A stretch of DNA of 64,000 bases, taken from NCBI RefSeq assembly GCF_039544105.1, contig NZ_BAABLA010000118.1; one strand, given 5' to 3'. Source of the DNA: Haloechinothrix_A salitolerans (lineage in GTDB: Bacteria > Actinomycetota > Actinomycetes > Mycobacteriales > Pseudonocardiaceae). The notes under the pieces were generated by a model. That model had not been told where the DNA came from. It saw only the letters and a list, made by a program, of their open reading frames with translations, and did no database searches. The stretch's first letter is position 1. Each line of letters begins with the position of its first letter. This document shows, in pieces, positions 25,599-34,323 of this stretch. The position numbers and the translations under genes are program-made.

Positions 25599-26387
25599 TC
25601 ACCTCTCGTTATGTGCCTCTGGTTCACGCCGGGTGAGCACCAAGGGGGCGTCCTCGGTGATGGCGATCGTGTGCTCGGAGTGGGCCGTGCGTGAGCCGTC
25701 GGCCGACCGGATGGTCCAACCGTCGGCGTCGTAAACGACCTGGTCGGTCGTGCGGGCGAACCAGGGTTCGAGCGCGAGAGTCAGGCCCGGCTGGAGTGTC
25801 AGGCCGCGGCCTGCCCGGCCGTTGTTCGACACATGCGGTCGCTCGTGCATGGTGCGGCCAATGCCGTGACCGCCGAACTCGGCGTTGACCGGGTAACCGT
25901 GGTCGTGGGCTACCGCCTCGATGGCCGCAGAGATATCGCCCAGCCGGTTGCCCGGACGTGCCACCTCGATCGCCGCCTCCAACGCTTCCTCCGTGGCACG
26001 GATGATCCGCAGGTCTTCCTCGTCGGCGGTCCCAACGGCGACTGTGCGCGCCGAGTCGGCCACCCAGCCATCGATGCTGACCGCGAGGTCCGCGGTGAGG
26101 ACGTCCCCGTCGCGCAGCGTGTAGTCGTGGGGCAAGCCGTGCAGGACGGCGTCGTTGACCGACAGGCAGATCACGTTGCGAAACGGGCCTTTGCCGAAGG
26201 ACGGAGCGTAGTCCCAGTAGCACGACTCCGCCCCGCGACGTTTGATCATGTCGCGCACGTGATGCTCGAGGTCCAGCAGGTTGACTCCCACGTCAGCGAG
26301 CCGGCCAACCTCGGAGAGGACCTCGGCGACGAACCGGCCGGCCACGTGCATGTGTTGGATCTCCACGGGCGTCTTCAGCTCAATCAC
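25599..26387 (-). CDS. map: Type I methionine aminopeptidase
   Basis: 262 residues. The five metal ligands of MetAP lie in DVLTADLAVSIDGWVADSA (two Asp), FGGHGIGRTMHE (His), LALEPWF (Glu) and HSEHTIAI (Glu); SFGKGPFRNVICLSVNDAVLHG is the substrate pocket. It removes initiator methionine. The gene is divergent from a small XRE regulator across twin palindromes, so this is probably a second, regulated MetAP rather than the housekeeping copy near the ribosomal operon. Confidence 0.93.
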   Translation of the reverse strand: MIELKTPVEIQHMHVAGRFVAEVLSEVGRLADVGVNLLDLEHHVRDMIKRRGAESCYWDYAPSFGKGPFRNVICLSVNDAVLHGLPHDYTLRDGDVLTADLAVSIDGWVADSARTVAVGTADEEDLRIIRATEEALEAAIEVARPGNRLGDISAAIEAVAHDHGYPVNAEFGGHGIGRTMHERPHVSNNGRAGRGLTLQPGLTLALEPWFARTTDQVVYDADGWTIRSADGSRTAHSEHTIAITEDAPLVLTRREPEAHNER

Positions 26388-26408
26388 GATTACCTCGCGT
26401 CCAGATGG

Positions 26409-26456
26409 TGGTATTTCTATACCGGCACTCTAGCGCTTGCTGGTATAGAAATACCA
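26409..26456. promoter_or_regulatory. Twin palindromic operators between map and the XRE gene
   Basis: GGTATTTCTATACC and GGTATAGAAATACC, each a GGTATnnnnATACC palindrome, form a perfect 15-bp inverted repeat (26409-26423 and 26442-26456) separated by 18 bp. They occupy the whole divergent promoter region. The XRE protein encoded 17 bp away is the obvious candidate binder. Confidence 0.8.
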
Positions 26457-26472
26457 GTCGTATTCTGGATGT

Positions 26473-26742
26473 ATGGTTCGCTCGCCGCTCACACCTGAGC
26501 AAATCGAAGCTGGCAGGCGCCTCGGCGCGCTGCTGCGCCACGCGCGAGCGGGACGCGACCTCGCGGACGTCGCGCATGCGGCTGGCATCTCGCCGGAAAC
26601 CCTGCGCAAGATCGAGACCGGACGGCTCCCGTCTCCCGGATTCGGCACGATCATCTGCCTCGGTGAGGCGCTCAACGTGCCGGTGCAGGAATTGGCGGCC
26701 ACCTGGCGCGGCAGCGACCTGCCGATGGAAGCAGCCTCGTAG
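26473..26742 (+). CDS. Small XRE-family HTH regulator, partner of map
   Basis: 89 residues. LGALLRHARAGRDLADVAHAAGISPETLRKIETGRLPSP is a standard lambda-repressor-type HTH with the recognition helix around SPETLRKIE. The remainder (ICLGEALNVPVQELAATW) completes the five-helix domain; there is no effector domain. It is divergent from map across the paired GGTATnnnnATACC operators and probably represses both genes. Confidence 0.85.
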   Translation: MVRSPLTPEQIEAGRRLGALLRHARAGRDLADVAHAAGISPETLRKIETGRLPSPGFGTIICLGEALNVPVQELAATWRGSDLPMEAAS

Positions 26743-26923
26743 CCGCCGCTCCACCCGTCCACGGAATCGGACTGCGACACGTCGCGTACCCGCGGGCTGC
26801 TCGCGCTGGTGGGCGGACCCCGAAATAGGTCGTCACCAGATTCTGCTCGCGCGTTGTGATCCGATTTTAGGATATCCCGCTCGAAGGTAGTCGTCTCGAA
26901 TTGTTGCTCTCAGTACTGGCCCC

Positions 26924-26952
26924 TTGACTGAAAATCGCGACCGTCGTAGGTT
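26924..26952 (+). promoter_or_regulatory. Promoter of the second aminomutase-like gene
   Basis: TTGACT, 17 bases, TAGGTT. The bases before (ACTGGCCCC) and after (GTTTCATATA) are the same as at 2822. The leader to the GTG start is about 115 nt and also contains a T-rich run followed by a GC hairpin (GGGTG with CACCC). The rest of 26743-26923 shows no gene. Confidence 0.72.
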
Positions 26953-27066
26953 GTTTCATATAACGATTTTAGCGTTTTATTTATTGATCGGGTGTCGGGG
27001 AGGCACGCACCCGCCATTTTCGCCACGGCAGCTACGAGTGCCAGCCCGTGTTCTCGGGAGGATTTT

Positions 27067-28377
27067 GTGCAGGGCAATGACAACGGCAAGTCCGGACGTA
27101 CCGATTTCATGACTCATGCCAGTGAGCTACGGCGCAGAGCGGCTGCCTGTGTTCCAGGGGGCGTGCATTCCAATGTCCGGCTCATCGGCCCGGACGACAT
27201 CATCGACAGCGCTAAGGGCGCGCACCTCTACAGCGTCGACGGCACCGACTACATCGATCACCTGCTGGGGCAGGGGCCCGCTTTTCTCGGCCATTCGCCC
27301 GACTTTCTGACGGAACCGGTCTGCGATGCGATTCGGAACGGGATGATCGTCGGCGGCCAGACGGAACGGGAGGTTCGTGCGGCCGAGCTATTGTGCGCCA
27401 CGCTGGATTGGGCGGACATGGTGCGGTTCGGTCTCTCCGGCACCGAGATGGTGCAGGCCGCGTTGCGGCTGGCCCGCGCGGTCACTGGTCGCAGGCGAGT
27501 GATCCGCTTCGAGGGGCACTATCACGGCTGGCTGGACAACGTGTTGATCACCGATCGCGACGGTGCCTGGGAGGCGGCGAGCGCTGGGCAGTTGGCGTCT
27601 CACCTCGACGACTTCCTGGTGCTGCCGTGGAACGACGCGGATCTCCTCGCCGACGTCCTCGCACGGGATGGTGAGCAGATCGCGGCGATCATCATGGAAC
27701 CGATCATGATCAACTCCGGTGTGATCGAACCGGGACCGGCGTATCTCGAACGAGTACGCAGAATGTGCGCGCGGTACGGCATCGTGCTGATCTTCGACGA
27801 GGTGATCTCTGGGTTCCGGTTGGGCACCGGGGGCGCGGTGCGCCGCTACGGCGTGACACCGGACCTCGCGCTGTACGGGAAGGCGATCGCGGGTGGCGTA
27901 CCCGTGTCAGCGTTGGCAGGGCGGGTCGACTTGATGCGCCGGATCGGCACCGGCGAGGTCAATCATTCCGGCACGTTCAACGCCTGGGCGCCCGGTATGG
28001 CGGCGGTGGTGGCCACGCTCGAGCATCTACGGGATAACCCGCCGTACGCCTCGATCGCCGATTATGGCGCCAAGCTCATGGCGGGTCTTCGCGAGATCGG
28101 CGAGTCGGTTGGCGAGCCGTTGCGCGTCGAGGGGTTGCCCGCGGCGTTCCACGTGTCGTTCGGCGAGGGCGACGTGACCGACTACCGCAGCCTGCGGCAG
28201 CTCGACCTCGATCGCTACGCCGACTTGGCGGACGTCTTGGTGCGACACGGAGTATGGGTGGCGAAGCGGGGCATCTGGTTCGTCTCGGCGGCGCACGGCA
28301 TGGCCGAACTGGACGAGACGCTGACCCGGTTCAAGGTGGCGCTCAAAGACTGGCTCGTCGGTCGCGCCCGCGCATAG
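27067..28377 (+). CDS. Class III PLP aminotransferase, glutamate-1-semialdehyde aminomutase-like (copy 2)
   Basis: 436 residues and largely identical to the copy at 2988: the PGGVHSNVR, MVRFGLSGTE, GHYHGWLDN, IIMEPIMINSGVIEP and IFDEVISGFR blocks are shared, and the PLP lysine in LYGKAIAGG is again at about residue 272. The GTG start has GGGAGG five bases upstream. The codons are more GC-rich than in copy 1, so the copies have diverged or arrived separately, yet the promoter is conserved. It stands alone between intergenic DNA and small HTH genes. Substrate unknown; two co-regulated copies imply a dosage or paralogue-specific need. Confidence 0.87.
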   Translation: MQGNDNGKSGRTDFMTHASELRRRAAACVPGGVHSNVRLIGPDDIIDSAKGAHLYSVDGTDYIDHLLGQGPAFLGHSPDFLTEPVCDAIRNGMIVGGQTEREVRAAELLCATLDWADMVRFGLSGTEMVQAALRLARAVTGRRRVIRFEGHYHGWLDNVLITDRDGAWEAASAGQLASHLDDFLVLPWNDADLLADVLARDGEQIAAIIMEPIMINSGVIEPGPAYLERVRRMCARYGIVLIFDEVISGFRLGTGGAVRRYGVTPDLALYGKAIAGGVPVSALAGRVDLMRRIGTGEVNHSGTFNAWAPGMAAVVATLEHLRDNPPYASIADYGAKLMAGLREIGESVGEPLRVEGLPAAFHVSFGEGDVTDYRSLRQLDLDRYADLADVLVRHGVWVAKRGIWFVSAAHGMAELDETLTRFKVALKDWLVGRARA

Positions 28378-28442
28378 GTGACTCCGGCGCGTTGGCGCAC
28401 GGTGCCGGGCATGCGCGCGGCGGTCGTCGACGTGTGACTGGT

Positions 28443-28694
28443 CTATTCGCTCTGAAGCCAGCTCGGATCGAGCTGGTGTAGGAAGGTGCCCGGCATGACG
28501 CCGAGGACGTCGATGATCCGGCGTAGCTCGACGATGTCCAGTCGCCGTGTTCCTGACTCGTACTTGCTCACGAACGATTGCGGGACTCCGAGCTGATTGG
28601 CGACCTGAGCTTGGGTCAGCCCGGCTTCGTCTCGCAACTGAGCGAGCAGACGGCACATCCGCTGATAGTCCGCCGTGTGCCGTGACTTCTTCAT
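28443..28694 (-). CDS. Small XRE-family HTH regulator (paralogue of the one at 37366)
   Basis: 83 residues: AQLRDEAGLTQAQVANQLGVPQSFVSKYESGTRRLDIVELRRI is a complete XRE DNA-binding domain and the protein ends at DPSWLQSE. The paralogue at 37366 has the same length, the same GVPQSxVSKYE recognition helix and the same DPSWL ending. It is probably a stand-alone repressor. It lies 36 bp downstream of another HTH gene on the same strand. Confidence 0.85.
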   Translation of the reverse strand: MKKSRHTADYQRMCRLLAQLRDEAGLTQAQVANQLGVPQSFVSKYESGTRRLDIVELRRIIDVLGVMPGTFLHQLDPSWLQSE

Positions 28695-28730
28695 CGCGGT
28701 AGCCCGATTCCGAACGCGCCAAGACGGCGC

Positions 28731-29000
28731 TCACTTCTGGGAGCGTTCTTCCCGCTTCTTGGCGTGCTGCTGCTTCTTGGCGCGTCGCTTCTCGGCGCTG
28801 ACTTCTCGCCACTGGCGGATGCCGTCCTCCAGATCCCACCGGCTATGCCCGCCAGCCGTCCATTCCGTCGGCTTCAAGCTTCCGTCTTCGACATAACGCG
28901 CTATCGTCCTGGCCGTCACCCCCACCCTTTTGGCGAGCGTTCCGCTGGGCACCAGTTCCGGCTCGTCTGACTCTTCGTGATTGTCGCGATTCCTGGGCAC
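28731..29000 (-). CDS. Small HTH protein, MerR/excisionase-like
   Basis: 89 residues. LVPSGTLAKRVGVTARTIARYVEDGSLKPTEWTAGGHSRWDLEDGIRQW is a winged-helix of the MerR/Xis type, followed by a strongly basic tail (AEKRRAKKQQHAKKREERSQK) likely to contact DNA. No integrase gene is near. It overlaps a cluster of TCGCGA sites that it may bind. It is probably transcribed with the XRE gene downstream. Confidence 0.7.
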   Translation of the reverse strand: MPRNRDNHEESDEPELVPSGTLAKRVGVTARTIARYVEDGSLKPTEWTAGGHSRWDLEDGIRQWREVSAEKRRAKKQQHAKKREERSQK

Positions 29001-29093
29001 GATTCCACTGTTCCAGTCCGCATGCCGGTTTGCATTCTTGCGTCGCGATTATCTTGATATTCGCGATAGACGCGACTGTCGCGATTTTCGCGC
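28984..29093. repeat. Cluster of TCGCGA palindromes
   Basis: TCGCGA occurs at 28984, 29043, 29061 and 29079, with near copies (ACGCGAC, TTCGCGC) at about 29070 and 29088. The cluster lies over and just upstream of the start of the MerR-like gene, in otherwise AT-richer DNA. It looks like an iterated binding site. Confidence 0.5.
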
Positions 29094-29193
29094 TTTGTGG
29101 ATGCGGCGGTACGCAATATCCTGGTCGGCAGAGTTTCATTTATAGAAATGGCTGCTTCGATCGGGTTGCGTCTGGGTAGAGAGGGTTTGCCGC

Positions 29194-30231
29194 ATGGTTA
29201 GGGGGAGTGCCATGGGTCACATGAGACGTCATCGGTTGAGGTCGAAGGAATCGTCGCTACTTCGGCGACATTCCTATTTCTCGGCGATCCACGATCTGGA
29301 TCAGACGAAGGGTCTGGTCGCTAGCAGGTTCTGCGGGCACGAGATGTCGCTGCTGGAGCGGGGGCAGCTTGACGCGTGGATGAACGTGGCGAGCGCGCGC
29401 GACGTTGTCTACAGCGTCATGGGATACGGCCTCGCGTCGCGAGTGATCCCGGGTCGAACCGAGACGTTCTATCCGATCGTGATCCCGCTCAGGGGCGGCG
29501 GGAGGCTGCGTTCCGGGAACCACGAGGTCAGTCTTCGCAGCGGGGCTGCGGCTGTGGCGTCCGCGAGTGTGCCGATGCAAGTCGAGCTATCGGGCGACGG
29601 TGCACTGCTGGTCGTCTGCGTCGGCAGGCGGGCGCTGGAACGGTACGCGACAGACATGCTGGGTGAGCCGCTTACCATGCCGTTGACGTTCATGCCCGCG
29701 ATGGACGTCAACGGCGGACGTGCGGCGCGGTGGCGCGACGAAGTGCTCGCCGACATCGACGATCTGGACAGTCCTGACAGTATGATCCTCGCGCACGGCG
29801 AGGCGTCACGTGCCGCGGAGTGCAAGGTGATTACCTCGCTGCTGCTGACGCAGCCGCACAACTACAGCGAGAAGTTGGCGAGGGCTGACTGTCGCACTGG
29901 CGCGGATTCGATCGTGCGAACCGTCGAAGAGTACATCGAGGCCTACCCGGATCTGCCGCTGACCGTGAGCGATCTCGCCGCGCAGGTCAACTACTCCGTG
30001 CGTGCGCTTCAGGAGGCGTTCCGGTCCACCGGGAAGCCGTCGCCGAAGCGCTTCCTTAAGGAGCGGCGAATGCGGCTCGCCAGGGAGAAACTCACGGTGG
30101 CGCGGCCGCGTACAGCCGCCACCGTGAGCGCAATCGCCGCGAGTTGCGGGTTCACCCATTTCGGACGGTTCGCCAGGGACTACCGGAACCGCTACGGAGA
30201 AGCTCCGTCGGAGACCTTGCGGCGTTGCTAG
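29194..30231 (+). CDS. AraC-family transcriptional regulator
   Basis: 345 residues. The N-terminal two thirds is a cupin-like sensing domain (YPIVIPLRGGGRLRSGNHEVSLRSGAAAVAS). The C-terminal 100 residues carry two HTHs: LTVSDLAAQVNYSVRALQEAFR and TVSAIAASCGFTHFGRFARDYRNRYGEAPSETLRR, the latter the AraC signature. Either the ATG at 29194 or the one at 29212 could be used; both have a purine-rich stretch before them. No divergent enzyme gene lies nearby, so its targets are unknown. Confidence 0.88.
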   Translation: MVRGSAMGHMRRHRLRSKESSLLRRHSYFSAIHDLDQTKGLVASRFCGHEMSLLERGQLDAWMNVASARDVVYSVMGYGLASRVIPGRTETFYPIVIPLRGGGRLRSGNHEVSLRSGAAAVASASVPMQVELSGDGALLVVCVGRRALERYATDMLGEPLTMPLTFMPAMDVNGGRAARWRDEVLADIDDLDSPDSMILAHGEASRAAECKVITSLLLTQPHNYSEKLARADCRTGADSIVRTVEEYIEAYPDLPLTVSDLAAQVNYSVRALQEAFRSTGKPSPKRFLKERRMRLAREKLTVARPRTAATVSAIAASCGFTHFGRFARDYRNRYGEAPSETLRRC

Positions 30232-30362
30232 GTGGCGGCGTGTCGGACGTCTGTCGAACGCGTATTCGATTACGCTTGGTTGTGGGCCGTCGCTCGGGAT
30301 CGTGCGGCCGCAGGAGCGAGTAGACAGTGAACTCCCGCTACGACAGCAACGAAGGGGATGTC

Positions 30363-30614
30363 ATGACTCGTCGCGGCACGGTGGGGCGCCGTTTCATCGA
30401 GTGGGGTGACGGTGTGCCTAACTACGCGGACTTGGTGGCCGTACTCATCACTCGGCCGAGCCGCAACGCGTGGTGCTCGGTCCGGGCGGCGTGGCTGTTC
30501 CAAGCCGCGGAGGCGTTGCGGGGCGTCGGGTACACCGAGGATGCCGACATCGCCCGGGAGGAGGCCATGCGGTTGGTCCGGGACGCGATCACGGCACTCG
30601 CGGGCGACGACTGA
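30363..30614 (+). CDS. Hypothetical small protein
   Basis: 83 residues from the ATG preceded by GAAGGGG. The N terminus is basic (TRRGTVGRRFIEWGDG) and the C-terminal half predicts one long amphipathic helix (AWLFQAAEALRGVGYTEDADIAREEAMRLVRDAI). No family recognised. A longer frame starts 36 bases upstream but lacks a binding site. Confidence 0.5.
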   Translation: MTRRGTVGRRFIEWGDGVPNYADLVAVLITRPSRNAWCSVRAAWLFQAAEALRGVGYTEDADIAREEAMRLVRDAITALAGDD

Positions 30615-30723
30615 TGCACCTTTGCGCATCAGAATTGGACGGCACTCCGTTTTGTGACTCGGGTCGACAGCGCGGTGAATACGCCTGATCTTCGGCACGC
30701 GTGCCTTGCGGAAGGCCTTGCTG

Positions 30724-31113
30724 TCATGGGGCTGACGTGCGCGTGGACGTGAGCTGCAGCTCGACGTCCACGGTATAGAGCAACCTGTCGTGACAGCCCG
30801 CCTCAAACCATGCCTGAGCATCGCTGGGGAAGGTGGGGGCCGACTCTCGGTCGAAGCCGATCCGGCCACCGCTCAGGGCTAGGCTCGCGCCGCTATATCG
30901 AATCTGGAGTTTCGTATCGCCCCAGGGCGAGGTCTCCGCGACGATGCCGTGGCTGGCCTCGATGCGGGCTGTGCGAGTCGCGAGGTCGATCCGTCTAACG
31001 TCGGCGAACTCGATGCTCAGTTCGTGGTGCTTGCCGTTGCCGATGTGAGTGACGGATTTGAGTGGCTGATTCCGCCACGGAAGCGTGATCCAGGCTGGCG
31101 TTGCGGTGTCCAT
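30724..31113 (-). CDS. Hypothetical protein
   Basis: 129 residues, starting at an ATG with AGGAGG at good spacing. Beta-rich composition (LSIEFADVRRIDLATRTARIEAS, TKLQIRYSGASLALSGG) with no signal peptide or membrane segment. It diverges from the 2OG-Fe oxygenase gene by about 150 bp. I do not recognise a family; an immunity-like or small beta-barrel role is only a guess. Confidence 0.6.
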   Translation of the reverse strand: MDTATPAWITLPWRNQPLKSVTHIGNGKHHELSIEFADVRRIDLATRTARIEASHGIVAETSPWGDTKLQIRYSGASLALSGGRIGFDRESAPTFPSDAQAWFEAGCHDRLLYTVDVELQLTSTRTSAP

Positions 31114-31269
31114 GGCTCGCCTCCTGGTCCATCTGGGCCGCCATAGACAGGTCGTCAGCCAGCGGCAAGGTTGTCAAAATACAGGCGGTTTCCGCTGCTC
31201 TATGACTCGGGTCGCGTTCAATGGGTTCGCGGGTTCATTATTGTTCTTCGCGATCGGAAGGGACGGATC

Positions 31270-33600
31270 ATGGTGTTCGCGGCGGCGCGCGACCGGTTGG
31301 CTGACGTGCTTGGCGGTGCGGAGCCGCCCGCCGCGTCCAGCGTGCAGTTGAAAGCTAGCGCCGACGCGCTGCGCCTGGAGGTAGACGGCATTGGGCGCGT
31401 TGAATTTCCGGTGCCAGAGGAGCAGGCTCGCGAGCTCTGTCGAATCGGCCAGCCTGCGCGGTTCGGGCGTGGTGAGGAGACACTGACCGACTCGAGGATT
31501 CGCGATACGTGGGAGGTTCCGAAGAACCTCGTGAGCATCGAGTGGGATGGCGACTTCGTTCCGGTTCTCGACGCCGTGTGTGACGGACTTGGGATCCAGC
31601 CCGGCTGCGATCTGACGGCGGAGTTCCATTCGATGCTGGTCTATGAAGAGGGTCAGTTCTTCGTCACGCACCAGGATTCCGAGAAGGACGACGCGATGAT
31701 CGGGACTTTGGTCGTGACGTTGCCGTCCGTGCACACGGGTGGTGAGCTTGTCGTTGAGCACAACGGTGAGGACATCGCCTACTCGGGAACAGATTCCGCG
31801 CTCTCGCTGGTCGCCTTCTATTCCGACTGCCGTCACGAGGTGCTGCCCGTGACGTCGGGCTATCGGATCACGTTCACGTACAACCTGCTCCTGACCGAGG
31901 ACAACAGCGGAGCTATCACGGCCGATGACGCGCTGCTTAGCGAACTCGCGCGGTGCCTCGACGAGCACTTCACCACGCCCGTCACCGTTCCGTACGGCCG
32001 AGGCGAAGCGAACCCGCCCGGTCGGTTGGTGTACCTGCTGGATCATGAGTACACGGCCAGGGGTCTGGCGTGGTCCCGGCTCAAGGGAGCAGACGCGGGC
32101 CGAGCGTCGTTACTGCGGTCGGCTGCTGACAAGGGCGGCTGCGAGGCCGTGTTGGCGCTGACCGACGTCCAGGAGACGTGGAGCGCGTTTGAGTCCGGAC
32201 CGGACTACGGGTATCGCTACTTTGATGGCGACCTCGATGATGGCTGGGACGACGAGAGCGACCCTGACGAATGCGAACTCCAAGAGCTGATCGAGTCGTC
32301 CATCAAGCTGACCCGCTGGACTATTGGATCCCGGGCGGAGGGCATCTCGCTCGCCGTCGCTGACGCCGAGGTGTGTGCGAGTACTCGCTCGGTCGACCTG
32401 AAGGCCTATGCCTCGGAGTACGAGGGCTACATGGGCAACTACGGCAACACGATGGACCGTTGGTACCGGCGAGCGGCAATCGTGGTGTGGCCACGCGACC
32501 GAGACTTCGCGAACCGGGCCGAGGCCTCGCCCGACTGGGCGCTGGACGAACTCATCGCACGCGTCCGCGCCGGAGACCAGGCAGGTGCGTGTGCCGCGGC
32601 GGCGACGGTGAGGCCGTTCTGGGACGCCGCCGTGCGTGCCAACGGTCAGGCGGGATTCTTCGGTACGGCGCTGCGAACCGCGACTGCCTTGGACGATGTC
32701 GAGATCGCGGAGATGCTGTTGCGTCCGTTCCGCATCGAATGCCTGAGTCTTTCCCACGTGGCGTCACTGGTCATGCTCGCGGGACACTTCGGCGAGCAGT
32801 GGTTGGGGGAACTGGTGTCGACGTGGTTCGGCGACGGGAAGTCGTGGCTGTACGGCTCTAAGCAAGCGCGGTCGGAGTGGATCGCGTCGCTGCCTGGTCT
32901 GTGTGCGGCGCTGCACTCCAACGGGAACTCGGGTGCGGCGACCTCCCGCCATTTGGTGGACCTCGCGTGGGGATGGCTCGGCAACACCATTCAGCAAGCA
33001 CTCGCGACCCAGTCACTCCGCTACCGCGACAAGGAACTCTCCGACGTGGGGGAGTCGCTCGCCGCTGTCCTGATGGCCGCCGCGAAAATCGGGGCGGCCG
33101 ACCTACGCGACCAGGTTGTCGAATTCGTATGCCATCAGGGCGACGAGGTGATCGTCTGCATGATGTCGGCGCTGCGGTCCGCCGGAGCGCAGCCGGCTGA
33201 GACGCGGCGAGACGGCGGCTTCGACACTCTGGCCGCTGACTGTGCCATACGGCTCAAGCAACGGCTGGCCACTCCACCGCGCGCGGACGACGATTGGTCG
33301 ATACCGCTGCCAGACGGCTGCGGATGCGAGTTGTGCGACACACTCGGCACGTTCCTGAACGACCCGACACGGCGGACTTATGAGTGGCCACTGGCCAAGC
33401 AGCGCCGACGGCACGTCCATGACCGAATCGACGCCTCCGAACTGCCGGTTCGCCACCAGACCCGGCGGACGGGTCGCCCGTATACCCTCGTCTTGGTCAA
33501 GACCCAGGCGCTCTTCGAGCGGGAAGCACAGGACCGGCGTCGGGATGAAGCGGACCTGCGGTGGCTCAGCGGCGAATTCGAACGTGCTGACGGCGCGTAA
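31270..33600 (+). CDS. Large 2-oxoglutarate/Fe(II)-dependent oxygenase-domain protein
   Basis: 776 residues. Residues about 85-215 form a prolyl-4-hydroxylase-type double-stranded beta-helix: FHSMLVYEEGQFFVTHQDSEKD supplies His134 and Asp136, LVAFYSDCRHEVLPVTSGYRITF supplies the distal His189 and the 2OG-binding Arg199. The remaining 550 residues have no motif I recognise; they are helical, Trp-rich, and include a CGCELCDTL cysteine cluster and a basic C terminus. AAGGGACGG precedes the ATG. Large relatives of this type exist in actinomycetes and fungi, but the substrate, perhaps a protein, is unknown. Confidence 0.75.
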   Translation: MVFAAARDRLADVLGGAEPPAASSVQLKASADALRLEVDGIGRVEFPVPEEQARELCRIGQPARFGRGEETLTDSRIRDTWEVPKNLVSIEWDGDFVPVLDAVCDGLGIQPGCDLTAEFHSMLVYEEGQFFVTHQDSEKDDAMIGTLVVTLPSVHTGGELVVEHNGEDIAYSGTDSALSLVAFYSDCRHEVLPVTSGYRITFTYNLLLTEDNSGAITADDALLSELARCLDEHFTTPVTVPYGRGEANPPGRLVYLLDHEYTARGLAWSRLKGADAGRASLLRSAADKGGCEAVLALTDVQETWSAFESGPDYGYRYFDGDLDDGWDDESDPDECELQELIESSIKLTRWTIGSRAEGISLAVADAEVCASTRSVDLKAYASEYEGYMGNYGNTMDRWYRRAAIVVWPRDRDFANRAEASPDWALDELIARVRAGDQAGACAAAATVRPFWDAAVRANGQAGFFGTALRTATALDDVEIAEMLLRPFRIECLSLSHVASLVMLAGHFGEQWLGELVSTWFGDGKSWLYGSKQARSEWIASLPGLCAALHSNGNSGAATSRHLVDLAWGWLGNTIQQALATQSLRYRDKELSDVGESLAAVLMAAAKIGAADLRDQVVEFVCHQGDEVIVCMMSALRSAGAQPAETRRDGGFDTLAADCAIRLKQRLATPPRADDDWSIPLPDGCGCELCDTLGTFLNDPTRRTYEWPLAKQRRRHVHDRIDASELPVRHQTRRTGRPYTLVLVKTQALFEREAQDRRRDEADLRWLSGEFERADGA

Positions 33601-33604
33601 CGCA

Positions 33605-34012
33605 CTATGACGGCGATACGACCGGCAGGCCGTGTTCACTCGCTGCCGCGATAAGCCGCTTGTCGTAAGAGACGAAGGCCACCAGCGCAGCCCCAAGGTT
33701 CTGTGCGGCGGCAATATGGATGGCATCTAGTGAGCGCAGTCGCGTGCCGGGAGACAGTGATCCGGCGCGTTCACATAGTGATGCCGGGAGGGCGACATGG
33801 GCGCAGCGCCGTAACCAATGCAGAGCACGCTCATGCGTTTGGGCACTTGCCTCGACAGCGTGTAAGCCGCGAGGAAGTTCGGTGCGCGTCAGATAGCTCG
33901 TGATCTGTCTCGCCGGAACTTGTTCGACCAGCCAGTCTTCCAATGCGTCCGATTCGACTTCGTCCTTAAACAGTTTGATCGCCGCGCAGCTGTCGAGGTA
34001 AACGAACTTCAC
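33605..34012 (-). CDS. vapC: PIN-domain ribonuclease toxin (VapC-like)
   Basis: 135 residues. The four acidic PIN residues are visible: Asp in VYLDSCAA (residue 7), Glu in TRTELPRG, Asp in RSLDAIHIAAA and Asp in SYDKRL. Such proteins cut RNA when freed from the antitoxin. It overlaps the end of the antitoxin gene by four bases (ATGA-type coupling), and its stop is four bases from that of the convergent oxygenase. Confidence 0.9.
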   Translation of the reverse strand: MKFVYLDSCAAIKLFKDEVESDALEDWLVEQVPARQITSYLTRTELPRGLHAVEASAQTHERALHWLRRCAHVALPASLCERAGSLSPGTRLRSLDAIHIAAAQNLGAALVAFVSYDKRLIAAASEHGLPVVSPS

Positions 34013-34323
34013 CCCTGTTCGTCCTCCCGTAGGGAGATGATGGCTTCAGATCCCAGGCGGGTCCCGGCTGGGGACGGCTCACGCATGCGCGGGAGCTCAG
34101 CCGTGGTCGGCAACGCGTCGACGACGGCGGCGTCTAAGACGCCAACGGCGATAGCTTGCTCGACGGCTTCCTCTTCTGGGTCGGGCGGCATGATCCGACC
34201 CACGATCTCTCCACGCCTCGTCACGATGAACGCTTCTCCATGGCGCGCGCGGTCGAATACATCCGCTGCATTGCGCTGCAACTCGCGGATAGTGATGTGC
34301 TTGTTAGGCATGTCGTCCGCCAT
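34009..34323 (-). CDS. Antitoxin, Phd/YefM-type, partner of VapC
   Basis: 104 residues. HITIRELQRNAADVFDRARHGEAFIVTRRGEIVGRIMP is the Phd/YefM DNA-binding and dimer domain. The Glu/Asp-rich C-terminal tail would wrap the toxin. The ATG at 34323 is chosen since the three codons before it lie inside the inverted repeat; an ATG at 34332 is an alternative. No clear Shine-Dalgarno is seen, so the transcript may be leaderless. Confidence 0.85.
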   Translation of the reverse strand: MADDMPNKHITIRELQRNAADVFDRARHGEAFIVTRRGEIVGRIMPPDPEEEAVEQAIAVGVLDAAVVDALPTTAELPRMREPSPAGTRLGSEAIISLREDEQG

